From: Corydoras sp. C115
Lineage: Eukaryota > Chordata > Actinopteri > Siluriformes > Callichthyidae
Assembly (NCBI GenBank): GCA_019802505.1
Contig: JAFMOC010000082.1
Location: 1,595,001 to 1,659,000 of the forward strand
Direction of reading: 5' to 3'
Length of the DNA: 64,000 nt
The translations under genes and the position numbers were made by a program. Positions 46,006-57,130 of the stretch are shown in pieces (positions within the stretch are counted from its first letter, which is position 1; each line of letters begins with the position of its first letter). Below the pieces are notes generated by a model that saw nothing but the letters and a program-made list of their open reading frames with translations, did no database searches and was not told the origin of the DNA.

Positions 46006-46315
46006 ATTCATTCATCCATTCATTCATTATCTTCCGCTTTATCCTCTATTAGGGTCGTGGGGGGGGGTTCCCCATGCCCATCCAGGGGAGAACGTTTCGG
46101 GCGCTGGGCAGATACACCCAGGACAGGGCGCCAATCTATCGTTGGGCACACACTCACACACTATATGGGGCAATTTGGAGAACTCAATTGACTTGATCCA
46201 TGTTTTTGGACTGTGGGAGGAAACCGGAGAACCCGGAGGAAACCCACGCAGACACGGGGAGAACATGGAAACTCCACCCAGATGGGGATTCGAGCCGGGA
46301 AGCCACCGTGCCGCC
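46006..46315 (-). mobile_element. SINE-A, small head deletion
   Basis: TSD TTGTAAATACAT on both sides. Confidence 0.93.
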
Positions 46316-46408
46316 CATTGTAAATACATATTTTATTTTGATTGTATTTTTATTCTATTTTACGTTTCCTTTTCAACAACTCTTTTGTAAATCTAAAACT
46401 TTTTTTTC

Positions 46409-46770
46409 GGGCGGCACGGGGGCTTAGTGGTTGGCATGTTCGCCTCTCAGCACTAGGGATTCCCGGTTCGAATCCCCATCTGGGTGGAGTTTCCATGTTC
46501 TCCCCGTGTCCACGTGGGTTTCCTCCGGGTTCTCCGGTTTCCTCCCACAGTCCAAAAACATGGATCAAGTCAATTGAGTTCTCCAAATTGCCCCATATAG
46601 AGTGTGTATGTGTGAGTGAGTGTGTGCCCAGCGATGGATTGGCGTCCTGTCCTGGGTGTATCTGCCCAGCGCCCAAAACGTTCTCCCCTGGATGGGCATG
46701 GGGAACCCCCCCCCCCGCGACCCTAATAGAGGATAAAGCGGAAGATAATGAATGAATGAATGAATAAATA
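46409..46770 (+). mobile_element. SINE-A, full length
   Basis: Complete copy. Confidence 0.93.
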
Positions 46771-46794
46771 AATCATTTTTTCTTACTATAAATC

Positions 46795-46895
46795 GAAATT
46801 TTTTACTTTGTGTGGAGATGTCAGGAAAGAATTGCTGGCTGTGCTCTGTATATCTACACGTGACCAATAAACCTGATTTGATTTGATTTGGTTTC
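46795..46895 (+). mobile_element. Probable non-LTR retroelement 3' end
   Basis: Ends ACCAATAAACCTGATTTGAT with repeats of TTTGA, a common form of LINE 3' terminus in fish. Confidence 0.4.
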
Positions 46896-47327
46896 GTTTT
46901 TCAAACTCTGTTCTGTCGAAATGACTAGAACGTGACTGTGAGGTCAGACCTTTTGCATTGTGTCCAGTGCCATCCTTGTGGATCAGGTGTTAACGTGACT
47001 GTGAGGTCACGCTGTGTGTGTGAAAGAGCAATTATAAGGCATTATTCCCTGTTAATATTTAAGAACAGTGTTACGGTCTTATTAAAGGCTTTATAAGCAC
47101 AGTGGACCGACTGAGGGGTCAGATTATAGATCACGCTTCAGATGCAGCTTCATCTTCTCTTTGGTCTGCACTGAACGGTCTGCACGCTCCACACACATAA
47201 AATCATCTGAATGTGTCCTAAATCACATCCGTGGGTCAGACACCGGGGGAACCGGCTGCCGCTTTTAATAGTCTTGCTAATTATTACTAATTAGGTCTTA
47301 ACAAGGTCTGAACCTGCTGGGATTAAA
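46896..47327. other. Repeat-poor intergenic island
   Basis: Contains GCTAATTATTACTAATTAGG (47276), a dense TAATTA-type cluster that could be a conserved regulatory element. No coding evidence. Confidence 0.45.
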
Positions 47328-47785
47328 GGACTAAACTTGGAGCTCGACTTAAACCAGTTGTTACAATTATATACCGATTATATAATACAGTATCATATGT
47401 TTTACACAATATCTTAATGACTATATATAGTACCGGTCTAAAGTTTGGACACGCCCCCCTTTTTTGCTCCACTTATTGTACAGTCCATGGACTAAACTTA
47501 GAGCTCGACTTAAACCTGTTGTTACAATTATACACCGATTATATAAAAATTGCCCCATATAGAGTGTGTCTGTATGAGTGTGTGTGTGTGCCCAGCGATG
47601 GATTGGTGCCCTGTCCTGGGTCTATCTGCCCAGCGTCCGAGAAGTTCTCCCCTGGATGGGCGTGGGGAACCCCACCGCGACCCTAATAGAGGATAAAGCG
47701 GGAGACAATGAATGAATGAATATAGTACCGGTCTAAAGTTTGGACACGCCCCCCTTTTTTGCTCCACTTTGTACAGTCCATGTTC
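47328..47785 (+). repeat. Local tandem duplication (about 160 bp) with SINE inside copy 2
   Basis: GGACTAAACTT…GATTATATA occurs at 47328 and 47488; TAGTACCGGTCTAAAGTTTG occurs at 47430 and 47723. Copy 2 is split by the SINE-A fragment at 47551–47720. Confidence 0.8.
47551..47720 (+). mobile_element. SINE-A, 5'-truncated
   Basis: Starts at AAATTGCCCC; sits within a local duplication. Confidence 0.9.
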
Positions 47786-48035
47786 TCAGTTCCACTTACT
47801 GTAAAGATGGACTTTGTAGTTCTGCAATTCCAGACTGTAGTCCATCTGGTTTGTGTTCCACAGTACATACTGTGTACTCTGTTCTCTAATACTCAGAACC
47901 CCAATAGTACCACCACAGAGCAGGGGTTATTGGATGGGTGCATTATTCCTATCCCAGCAGTGTCACTGAGGTGTTTAAATGAAACCACAGCAGCACTGCT
48001 GCACTAAAAACCCCCTCACCACATCAGTGTCACTG
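47720..48035 (+). repeat. R2 repeat
   Basis: Begins TAGTACCGGTCTAAAGTTTG and runs to CAGTGTCACTGCAGAACTGA. Its start is duplicated at 47430. Confidence 0.82.
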
Positions 48036-48547
48036 CAGAACTGACCATAAACAATCCACCACCCAAATGATACCTGTTCTGAGAACCAACAGAGAACCAA
48101 CATGAGACTAACAACAACAAAGAACTACAGTCTGTAATTATAAAACTACAATCTATATGTTTTGGAAATAGAGGATGCAGCAGAAATGACCCACTAATGA
48201 TAGTATGCTGGCTGTGCTGCTTCCCTTCCATTCATCCACCAACACTGTATTCACAGACCTGAATTCATCCCTTCATCTCTCATACTAATCTCTTCACCTC
48301 TCACCTACGTTTGCCTTTTCACCTGCACAGTGACCTCCATCTCTGTATTGTTTGTAATGGTATTGATCAGCACTTCCACCTCATTACACTCTTAGTCTGG
48401 GTGTAGACCTGCTTTGTAACCATTATTCTCGCAGACAGTCGGCTGCATTGTGAATCGGATGTGCAGGATTGCTTTAGTGTCAAACATGTAAACAATAAGG
48501 ACCTGAGAAAGTCAGCAAAGCCTTCCTCTATCTATTTATCTATGTAT

Positions 48548-48593
<46 letters not shown>

Positions 48594-48606
48594 GAATATG
48601 AATATG
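48036..48606. other. Intergenic sequence
   Basis: Ends with (AC)n and (AT)n at 48548–48592; no gene. Confidence 0.5.
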
Positions 48607-48897
48607 GTTATCCATCCATCCATTATCTTAAGCTTTATCCTCTATTAGGGTCGCGGGGGGGTTCCCCATGCCCATCCAGGAGAGAACGTTTCAGGCGCTG
48701 GGCAGATACACCCAGGACAGGGTGACAATCTATCGCTGGGCACACACTCACTCACACACACACACTCTATATGGGGCAATTTGGAGAACTCAATTGACTT
48801 GATCCATGTTTTTGGACTGTGGGAGGAAACCAGAGAACCCGGAGGAAACCCACGTGGACACGGGGAGAACATGGAAGCTCCACCCAGATGGGGATTC
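48607..48897 (-). mobile_element. SINE-A, head-truncated
   Basis: Ends at GATGGGGATTCGA. Confidence 0.9.
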
Positions 48898-48901
48898 GAT
48901 T

Positions 48902-48975
48902 CAAGGTGATTTGGCTGTTCTAAATTGTCCCATATAGTGTGGGTGTGTGTCCCACGATGGATTGGCACCCGGCAC
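48902..48975 (+). mobile_element. SINE-A-related fragment
   Basis: Diverged middle part (TTGTCCCATATAGTGTGG). Confidence 0.6.
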
Positions 48976-48984
48976 CAAAAATGC

Positions 48985-49288
48985 TCTTCCACTTTATCCT
49001 CTATTAGGGTCGCGGGGGGACGGGGGGGTTCCCCATGCCCATCCAGGGGAGAACATTTCGGGCGCTGGGCAGATAGACCCAGGACAGGGCGCCGATTTAT
49101 CGCTGGGCACACACTCACTCACACAGACACACTCTATATGGGGCAATCTGGAGAACTCAATTGACCTTGATCCATGTTTTTGGACTGTGGGAGGAAACCG
49201 GAGAACCCGGAGGAAACCCACGTGGACACGGGGAGAACATGGAAACTCCCTAGCGCTGAGAGGTGATGATAACCACTAAGCAGCATGA
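48985..49288 (-). mobile_element. SINE-A, internally deleted
   Basis: Core deleted between GGAAACTCC and CTAGCGCTGAGAGG; head decayed. Confidence 0.88.
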
Positions 49289-49337
49289 GGGAACCCTCCC
49301 CTAATAGAGGATTAAGCAGAAGGTGATGAGATGAGAC

Positions 49338-49675
49338 TCATTCATTCATTCATTATCTCCCGCTTTATCCTCTATTAGGGTCGCGGTGGGGTTCCCCATG
49401 CCCATCCAGGGGAGAACGTCTCGGGCGCTGGGCAGACACCCAGGACAGGGCGCCAATCCATCGCTGGGCACACACTGACACACTCTATATGGGGCAATTT
49501 GGAGAACTCAATTAACTTGATCCATGTTTTTGGACTGTGGGAGGAAACCGGAGAACACGGTGGAAACCCATGCAGACACGGGGAGAACATGGAAGCTCCA
49601 CCCAGATGGGGATTCGAACCGGGAATCCCTAGCGCTGAGAGGAGAACGTGGTGACCACTAAGCCACCGTGCCGCC
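49338..49675 (-). mobile_element. SINE-A, full length
   Basis: TSD TGAGATGAGACT on both sides. Confidence 0.94.
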
Positions 49676-50744
49676 CTGAGATGAGACTGTATAGTTAATA
49701 ATGGTACAAAGTACTGAATAAAATCAGCTGTTCCTTTTTAAATAAACGGAATCATTCAGGACGGAGGCTGATTCTATTCACTAAATTGTAAACTCTGGAT
49801 TAATTCCAATCCTTGATCCAACACGTCCTTTCTATTCCCTCCTCCTTTACATCAGTAAATTCAAAGCCTCATCCAGCATCTTATCCACTTACTGTCTCTC
49901 AACATCCCTTTAACATCTCATCAACCATTCTTATTAAATGTTGGATTTTCTCATTCACTAAATGACCTCCGTAGCTGGGATTCTTCTTCTTTACGCAGCA
50001 GCTGACTCACAGTTCTCTCAAGCCTCACACTACATTGTCCTCTTACTCAAAAACCAGGCGCATGCAGGTACCTTAAACGGGGTTCCGAGCCCACATACTC
50101 CTACTTACCATTCACATCGCGATGAGTCACGAAGTCTGATTCACTGGAGCTATAGAGTGAGTCACTTGTTATTGTGTCCGGATTTTACCATTTTAACAGA
50201 ACCCCATTCAGGACGTGTTTAAATAGGATTCAGCTTTTGTGTTTGGAATGAATTGTTTCTGTTTCTTATCATTTGCTCGTGTTACAGATTCCTCACACTC
50301 CCTCACCTCAGGGTCTCGTGCTTTAATAAAAGTGCCAGGGTTAAGAGAAAATGATAAAGTCGTGTATTTTGCCTGCTGTCCTCCACATTTAACCCATCTG
50401 TGCAGTGAAAACACACATATACACACAGTGAGGCGCCAGAACGTAATTAGGGTTAGTGCCTTGCCCAGCTTGGTCGGATCTGTATCTTCTGATTTGTTCT
50501 GTTCTCTGTCCAGCAGCACTGCTGTGTCTGATCCACTCACACGAGCATAAAGAACACTAATACACTAATTATACTATAATTATATACTAATATACTAATA
50601 ATACACTAATTATATTATACTAATACACCACCTAATTTAGTGTCACTGCAGTGCTAAGATTTATCTACCACCCTAATACCTTGACTTTGGGGATCTGATA
50701 ATTAAAGAACATACTAAAGCATACATTACATACATACTGTCACT
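49676..50744. other. Intergenic sequence
   Basis: About 1 kb with short frames of no recognised family and a SINE-C-like tail near 50388. Confidence 0.5.
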
Positions 50745-51230
50745 CCATTACTCACTTCCCTCCATTGGTTCCCTGTAGCTGCTGCATTCAGTACAAGTCG
50801 CTGACTCTGGCATACAGAACCATTTCTGGATCTTCCCCCTCCTCCCTTCACTCTATCTTTTCAAAATACACTCCGACTCGTTCACTTCACTCCAGTGATG
50901 ATTGCCGCCTGGCGGTTCCACCTCACCGAGGAGCTCATTCTCACTCAGTGGCGTTCACCACTGCAAAATGGTGGAACGTTCTTCCCAACTCTGTCCGTAA
51001 GGCAGAATCACTAAACAGTTTTAAGAAACTACTGAAGACGCATCTCTTTAACAAATAACTGTTGTTAAAAAAAAAGGGGGGGGGGTGCAGCTTTGAATAA
51101 CAATCAGGTTTGATGAATTTACAGTATAGCTGGTTTTCTCCATAACTTCTGACTTGTGATGTTCTCATTTGTAAGTCGCTTTGGATAAAAGCACCTGCTA
51201 AATGACTAAATGTAAATGTAAATGTAAAGC
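50745..51230 (+). mobile_element. L2-like LINE 3' end (SINE-empty)
   Basis: ORF2 end reads …KKLLKTHLFNK-stop, then an A9G9-type UTR tract and the 3' tail. Its AGAATCACTAAACAGTTTTA is the unoccupied version of the SINE target at 36059. Confidence 0.88.
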
Positions 51231-51297
51231 GACTAACAGAAAATTAGAAAAACAAATAAAAAAACTAAAAAAAAAATTTTTTTTGATTTTTTTTTTT

Positions 51298-51639
51298 CAT
51301 TCATTATCTCCCGCTTTATCCTCTATTAGGGTCGCGGTGGGGTTCCCCATGCCCATCCAGGGGAGAACGTCTCGGGCGCTGGGCAGATAGACCCAGGACA
51401 GGGCACCAATCCATCGCTGGGCACACACTCACTCACACAGACACACTCTATATGGGGCAATTTTTGAGAATTCAATTGACTTGATCCATGTTTTTGGACT
51501 GTGGGAGGAAACCGGAGAACCCGGAGGAAACCCACGCAGACACGGGGAGAACATGGAAACTCCACCCAGATGGGGATTCGAACCGGGAATCCCTAGCGCT
51601 GAGAGGCGAACGTGCTAACCACTAAGCCACCGTGCCGCC
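51298..51639 (-). mobile_element. SINE-A, full length
   Basis: Inserted in the A-rich region just past an L2-like 3' end. Confidence 0.93.
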
Positions 51640-51684
51640 CTTTATATATATTTTTTTTAACAAAATTAGAAAAACAAATAAAGT

Positions 51685-51790
51685 GCAGAATGTTACTGTA
51701 GAACTACAAAGTCCATCTATATGATCAGTGGAACTGAATAAACAGAACTGAGGAGGTGTACCTAATAAAATGGCCGGTGAGTGTATAACT
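51685..51790 (-). repeat. R2-related fragment
   Basis: GTAGAACTACAAAGTCCATC and GTGTACCTAATAAAATGGCC, the latter like the end of the element near 28940. Confidence 0.55.
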
Positions 51791-51881
51791 CAAAAGACTG
51801 CTTTTGCATTAGAGCGCTCTCTGGTGGCTGAAAACAGTAATAGGGTTGCAGCATTTTAAATGAACTAAACTAAAATCAATA

Positions 51882-52212
51882 GCATGTTCTCCTCTCAGCT
51901 CTAGGGATTCCCGGTTTGAATCCCCATCTGGGTGGAGTTTCCATGTTCTCCCCGTGTCCGCGTGGGTTTCCTCCGGGTTCTCCGGTTTCCTCCCACAGTC
52001 CAAAAACATGGATCAAGGTTAATTGAATTCTCCAAATTTGCCCCATATAGAGTGTGTCTGTGTGAGTGAGTGTGTGCCCAGCGATGGATTGGCGCCCTGT
52101 CCTGGGTCTATCTGCCCAGCACCGGAAACGTTCTCCCCTGGATGGGCATGGGGAACTCCCCTGCAACCCTAGTAGAGGATAAAGTGGAAGATAATGACTG
52201 AATGAATGAATA
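51882..52212 (+). mobile_element. SINE-A, head-truncated
   Basis: Starts at TAGCATGTTCTCC; AACTAAAATC on both sides. Confidence 0.9.
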
Positions 52213-52316
52213 AACTAAAATCTTAAATTAAAGGCTAAAGAAATTAAATTAAATCTTTTTTAAAAAGCCGTATATCGTGTTAAATGACTTTATCCTAATT
52301 TTGTTCTGCTTGTAGG

Positions 52317-52657
52317 GCGGCACGGTGGCTTAGTGATTAGCATGTTCTCCTCAGCACTAGGGATTCCCGGTTCGAATCCCCATCTGGGTGGAGTTTCCAT
52401 GTTCTCCCCATGTCCGCGTGGGTTTCCTCCGGGTTCTCCGGTTTCCTCCCACAGTCCAAAAACATGGATCAAGTCAATTGAGTTCTCCAAATTGCCCCAT
52501 ATAGAGTGTGTGTGTGTGAGTGAGTGTGTGCCCAGCAAAGGATTGGCGTCCTGTCCTGGGTCTATCTGCCCAGCGCCTGAGACGTTCTCCCCTGGATGGG
52601 CATGGGGAACCCCACCACGACCCTAATAGACGATTTAGAATATAATGAATGAATGAG
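52317..52657 (+). mobile_element. SINE-A, full length
   Basis: TSD GTTCTGCTTGT on both sides. Confidence 0.93.
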
Positions 52658-52720
52658 TTCTGCTTGTGAAGTAGAAAATTTAGTAGAAAATGGGCAATTT
52701 ATTCATAGAAAACATTAATT

Positions 52721-52979
52721 CATTCATTATCTCCCGTTTTATCCTATATTAGGGTCGCGGTGGGGTTCCCCATGCCCATCCAGGGGAGAACGTTTCAGGT
52801 GCTGGGCAGATAGACCCAGGACAGGACGCCAATCCTTTGCTGGGCACACACTCACTCACACAGACACACTCTATATGGGGCAATTTGGAGAACTCAATTG
52901 ACTTGATCCATGTTTTTGGACTGTGGGAGGAAACCGGAGAACCCGGAGGAAACCCACGCAGACACGGGGAGAACATGGA
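52721..52979 (-). mobile_element. SINE-A, head-truncated
   Basis: Ends at GGGGAGAACATGGA. Confidence 0.92.
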
Positions 52980-53145
52980 TTCATGTGTTTAATTGATTCA
53001 CAGTTGAATTCATTGATTGAACCGAGCATACTTTCAGATTAATCAGATAAAGGAAAGAGGGTGAAATAGCATTTGCAAACTTTTTAAACACAAACATTAG
53101 TTACATTTTAAAAGTCCAAAATTTTTTGGAATGAAATGAACTCAC

Positions 53146-53245
53146 CGCCGAAAGTTCCGCTAACGATCCATGTGCAGCCACATGAGCCGGGACAAGCCCC
53201 ACAACCTGCTGGCTTGTTTAGCTTCTGCATGTGAACTCTTTGCAC
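53146..53245 (-). other. Exon-like segment of unknown status
   Basis: A 100-bp minus-strand open segment between a very long T tract ending CATGCCAG and a donor GCG|GTGAGTTC. It would encode KPAGCGACPGSCGCTW in one frame. The tract belongs partly to the adjacent L2 UTR, so the resemblance to an exon may be accidental. No family recognised. Confidence 0.15.
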
Positions 53246-53264
53246 CTGGCATGTAGAGAGAAAA

Positions 53265-53470
53265 AAAAAAAAAAAAAAAAAAAAGAAAAAAAAGAAAAAA
53301 AAAAAAAAGGGGGGGGGGGGGGGGGGGGGGCAGCATCGATTAACAATCAGGTTTGATGATTCTAGAGTGTAGTTGGTTTTCTGCATAACGTCTGATTTGT
53401 AATGTTCTCATTTGTAAGTTGCTTTGGATAAAAGCGTCGGCTAAATGACTAAATGTAATGTAAATGTTCT
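53265..53470 (+). mobile_element. L2-like LINE 3' UTR only
   Basis: Long A tract, about 22 G, CAATCAGGTTTGATGA and the canonical tail. Confidence 0.8.
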
Positions 53471-53550
53471 CCCGGCTCATACACACTCACACTCATCATT
53501 AGTGGAACCTCCAGCAGGTGAGTTCCCTCCATACGTCCCGCCTGCTGTCC

Positions 53551-54645
53551 TCCCCCCCTCCCCTCCCCGACTCCCCCTCTCCTCCCCCTCCCCTCCCCGA
53601 CTCTCCCCCCCTCCCCTCCCCCTCTCCTCCCCGACTCCCCCTCCCCTCCCCCCCTCCCCCGACTCCCCCTCTCCTCCCCTCCCCCCCCCCCCCCTCCCCT
53701 CCCCCCCCGCTGTTGCTCATTGAACCCTCCCCGACTCCCTCCCCTCCCCTCCCCCGACACCCCCCTCCCTCTCCTCCCCGACTCCCCCTCCCCGACACCC
53801 CCTCTCCTCTCCTCCCCTCCCCTCCCCGACTCCCCCCTCTCCTCCCTCCCCGACCCCCCTCCCTGACACCCCCCTCCTCTCCTCTCCTCCCCCTCCCCCC
53901 GACTCCCCCTCCCTGACAACCCCCCCTCCCTGACTCCCCCTCTCCTCTCCTCCCCCTCCCCGACTCCCCTCTCCTCCCCTCCTCCCCGACACCCCCTCTC
54001 CTCCCCTCCCCGACACCCCCTCTCCTCCCCTCCCCGACTCCCCCTCCCCGACAACCCCCTCTCCTCCCCTCCCCGACTCCCCCTCCCTGACACCCCCTCT
54101 CCTCTCCTCCCCTCCCCGACTCCCCCTCTCCTCCCCTCCCCACGACTCCCCCTCCCCCCCCCGACACCCCCTCTCCTCCCCTCCCCGACACCCGAATCCC
54201 CCCTCTCTCTCCTCCTCCCTCCCCGACTCCCCCTCCCTGACACCCCCTCTCCTCCCCTCCCCGACTCCCCCTTCCCCCCTCCCCGACACCCCCTCCTCTC
54301 CCCTCCCCTCCCCGACTCCCCCTCTCCTCCCCTCCCCGACTCCCCCTCCCCGACACCCCCTCTCCTCTCCTCTCCTCCCTCTCCTCCCCTCCCCGACTCC
54401 CCCTCCCCGACTCCCCTTCCCCTCCCCGACACCCCCTCTCCCTCCCCTCCTCCCCTCCCCGACTCCCCCCCCTCCCCGACTCCCCCTTCCCCTCCCCGAC
54501 ACCCCCTCCTCCTCCCCTCCCCTCCCCGACTCTCCCTCCCCGACTCCCCTTCCCCTCCCCGACACCCCCTCTCCTCCCCTCCCCTCCCCGACTCTCCCCT
54601 CCCTCTCCCGACTCCCCTTCCCCTCCCCGACTCCCCCTCTCCTCC
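53551..54645 (+). repeat. C-rich homopyrimidine minisatellite
   Basis: About 1.1 kb of irregular units such as CTCCCCTCCCCGACTCCCCC with CCTCTCCT spacers; the only frequent purines are GA (and GACA) in CCCGAC. The minus strand is G-rich with many GGGG runs. It begins about 100 bp after an L2-like 3' tail and ends at 54645, 2.3 kb beyond the ltbp3 stop. Long Gly/Arg/Ser or Pro/Ser frames across it are artefacts. Confidence 0.93.
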
Positions 54646-54924
54646 TCAGGTTTGTTTTCTCATGCAATCTTGATAGGAACTGAAGCATGGCTGGTTCTTA
54701 GGTTTCTTTAGTTTATTAAAACAAAATGTGTTAAATGAAAGTTACAATCAACGAATCCAGCTTGTAAACACTGGAAAAAAAAACAGCAACGAGCAAATTT
54801 GGTAGTGTTTATTTGCACGTGTATGATCAGATAATGTCTGATAAGTTTAATGTTGTAATGTGATATACGGTACAGCCGCAGGACGCTGGGTAGTTTATTA
54901 TCTCTGATTTACTCATTAGTGTCT
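54646..54924. other. Intergenic sequence
   Basis: Nothing recognised between the C-rich array and a decayed SINE. Confidence 0.5.
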
Positions 54925-55020
54925 CTGTGTGAGGAGACACGGGGACACAGGGAGGACATCCACCCAGATCGGGATTCGGACCTGGATCTAAGAGGTAAAC
55001 ATGCTGACCCCTATGCCATA
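54925..55020 (-). mobile_element. SINE-A-related, diverged
   Basis: Core and head remnants (CCACCCAGATCGGGATTCGG). Confidence 0.6.
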
Positions 55021-55167
55021 TATATCCCATCTCATCTCACAGTCTAGGGTCACGGGGGTCACATTTTAAGGCACCATAATGGGAGAACATTTTAGGGCAC
55101 CAATCCATCGCTGGGCACACACTCATTTACACAGACAATATAGATGGAATTTTAATAGGGGCAATTT

Positions 55168-55216
55168 ATTCATTCATTCATTTATTATCTTCCGCTTTGT
55201 CCTATATTAGGCTCGT

Positions 55217-55247
<31 letters not shown>

Positions 55248-55374
55248 CCCCATGCCCATCCAGGGGAGAACGTCTCGGGTGCTGGGCAGATACACCCAGG
55301 ACAGGGTGCTAATCTATCACTGGGCACACACTCACCCACACAGACACATACACACTCTATATGGGGCAATTTCA
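55168..55374 (-). mobile_element. SINE-A, first of a pair, poly-G expanded
   Basis: About 29 G at 55217–55245; cut at the internal GGGGCAATTT, which matches the TSD TAGGGGCAATTTA. Confidence 0.92.
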
Positions 55375-55377
55375 TTA

Positions 55378-55707
55378 ATTCATCCATTATCTTCCACTTT
55401 ATCCCATATTAGGGTCGCGGGGGGGTTCCCCATGCCCATCCAGGGGAGAACGTCTCAGGTGCTGGGCAGATCCACCCAGGACAGGGCGCCAATCTATCGC
55501 TGGGCACACACTCACTCCCACAAACACACTCTATATGGGGCAATTTGGAGAACTTAATTGACTTGATCCATGTTTTTGGACTGTGGGAGCAAACCGGAGA
55601 ACCCGGAGGAAACCCACGTGGACACGGGGAGAGCTAGATGGGGATTCAAACCGGGAATCCCTAGCACTGAGAGGAGAACGTGCTAACCACTAAGCCACCG
55701 TGCTGTA
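55378..55707 (-). mobile_element. SINE-A, second of a pair
   Basis: Followed by TAGGGGCAATTTA (about 55706), matching the left flank of the first copy. Confidence 0.92.
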
Positions 55708-55866
55708 GGGGCAATTTAAAGGAAGTTTGAAGGAAACCAGAACCCCCCCCCCCCCCCCCGCACTAATACCTGTAACATTTAATTAATATGGTAATAACGA
55801 GGATTACAGAATGCCCTGCAGCTTCAGTGTTTTCTATGTTTTTAACCTACTGTAAATAAATAAGAA

Positions 55867-56213
55867 GGCGGCACAGTGGCTTAGTGGTTAGCACGTTCGC
55901 CTCTCAGCGCTAGGGATTCCCGGTTCGAATCCCCATCTGGGTGGAGTTTCCACGTTCTCCCCGTGTACGCGTGGGTTTCCTCCGGGTTCTCGGGTTTCCT
56001 CCCACAGTCAAAAAACATGAATCAAGTTAATTGAGTTCTCTAAATTGCCCCATATAGAGTGTGTTTGAGTGTGTGAGTGTGTGCCCAGCGATGGATTGGC
56101 GCCCTGTCCTGGGTGTATCTGCCCAGCGCCCGAGACGTTCTCCCCTGGATGGGCATGGGGAACCCCACCGCGAACCTAATAGAGGATAAAGCGGGAGATA
56201 ATGAATGAATGAA
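55867..56213 (+). mobile_element. SINE-A, full length
   Basis: TSD TGTAAATAAATAA on both sides; lies downstream of the ltbp3 stop. Confidence 0.94.
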
Positions 56214-56939
56214 TGTAAATAAATAAAACACTTTTAAGACTGTTCCAAACATCTGAACACACAAACACATAAACACTACCAAATGTTCTCCCTACAATAA
56301 TAGAACTGATCAGAGCCTTCTTTCCGGGAAAAACAAAAACGAACAAAAATTCCAACATCCATCTCACGCCGTCGGACGACATGACGGAGTTCAGTCCCTT
56401 AATACATCCGTCTTACACGTCCCAACTGCGGAACTGCCCTCATTATAAAAAAATAGACTCTTCCCTCAACCAGAGACGATCAGGATCAAAGTTGTGCAAA
56501 AGTACTCTGGGGTGGGACGGGGACAATATATACGGACGTACACGTACAACCAATGACCTTCTTCTTATTATAATTATTATCATTATTATTAAAAATAAAC
56601 AATAACTGTACTTTCATTTAAACCTGTAAAAAAAAAAACGAGTCACTGAATAATTACATGAATTACACTGAAACACAAAAAGGTGGATGGGGGCAAATCG
56701 GGTGACAAAGTAAAGGAAAACGTCGTCGGTGGGGCGTCGGGGGTGTGGGGTACATACTGAACTGGATCGATCACCTGATCATTAAACAAACCAGCCTTTA
56801 CAACATGAAGAACAGTCTTCCACAGCACAGATATGTTTCCGGTCAGTAGAGAGCGACACTGAGTAGCAGGGAGGGATTTTTTTCCTAAAACAAAGGCTTT
56901 GAATGCTCTGCCTCCAATGGACCTCGATCCGACTTCTCC
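56214..56939 (-). other. ltbp3: Possible ltbp3 3' UTR and downstream flank
   Basis: Repeat-poor sequence after the stop on the minus strand. The transcript end cannot be placed. Confidence 0.4.
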
Positions 56940-56977
56940 TTTAATTTGTCACTCGTCTCAACAGCTGTGTATTTATT
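56940..56977 (-). terminator. Candidate ltbp3 polyadenylation signals
   Basis: AATAAA on the minus strand overlaps the stop codon (56972–56977 on plus as tttatt), too close to be the only signal. An ATTAAA variant lies about 31 bases past the stop (56940–56945). No other canonical signal is clear down to about 56600, so the 3' end is uncertain. Confidence 0.3.
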
Positions 56978-57130
56978 AAGTGTTCTTGTTTAGGAACGCC
57001 AGTCTCTGACTGTGTCTGTGGACGCAGAGACCATTTTTGCACAGACACCGGAACGAGCCGACGGTGTTCACGCAGCGTGCGTTTTTACACGGGTTCAAGC
57101 GCATCGTCCGCTCCATACACTCGTCTATAT
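56976..57130 (-). CDS. ltbp3: ltbp3 terminal exon: last EGF domain and stop
   Basis: Acceptor TGCAG|AT; encodes DIDECMERTMRLNPCKNARC, then VNTVGSFRCLCKNGLC and a basic tail ending LNKNT-stop (TAA at 56978–56976). Six cysteines are present, but only four residues separate the fifth and sixth, against roughly ten or more in other LTBP C-terminal EGFs as I recall them. The final loop is unusually short. Intron 57131–57230 before it is only 100 bp. Confidence 0.86.

Noticed and set aside
53146..53245. Exon of an unknown gene with Cys-rich peptide
   Set aside because: The acceptor tract is partly LINE poly-A/poly-G on the other strand and no neighbouring exon was found; kept only as a low-confidence note.
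53449..54688. Gly/Arg/Ser-rich and Pro/Ser-rich frames up to 327 codons
   Set aside because: Low-complexity translation of the C-rich array; no conserved start, splice or domain signal.
56972..56977. AATAAA overlapping the ltbp3 stop as the sole polyadenylation signal
   Set aside because: Cleavage 10–30 bases later would leave almost no 3' UTR; kept only as a weak candidate.
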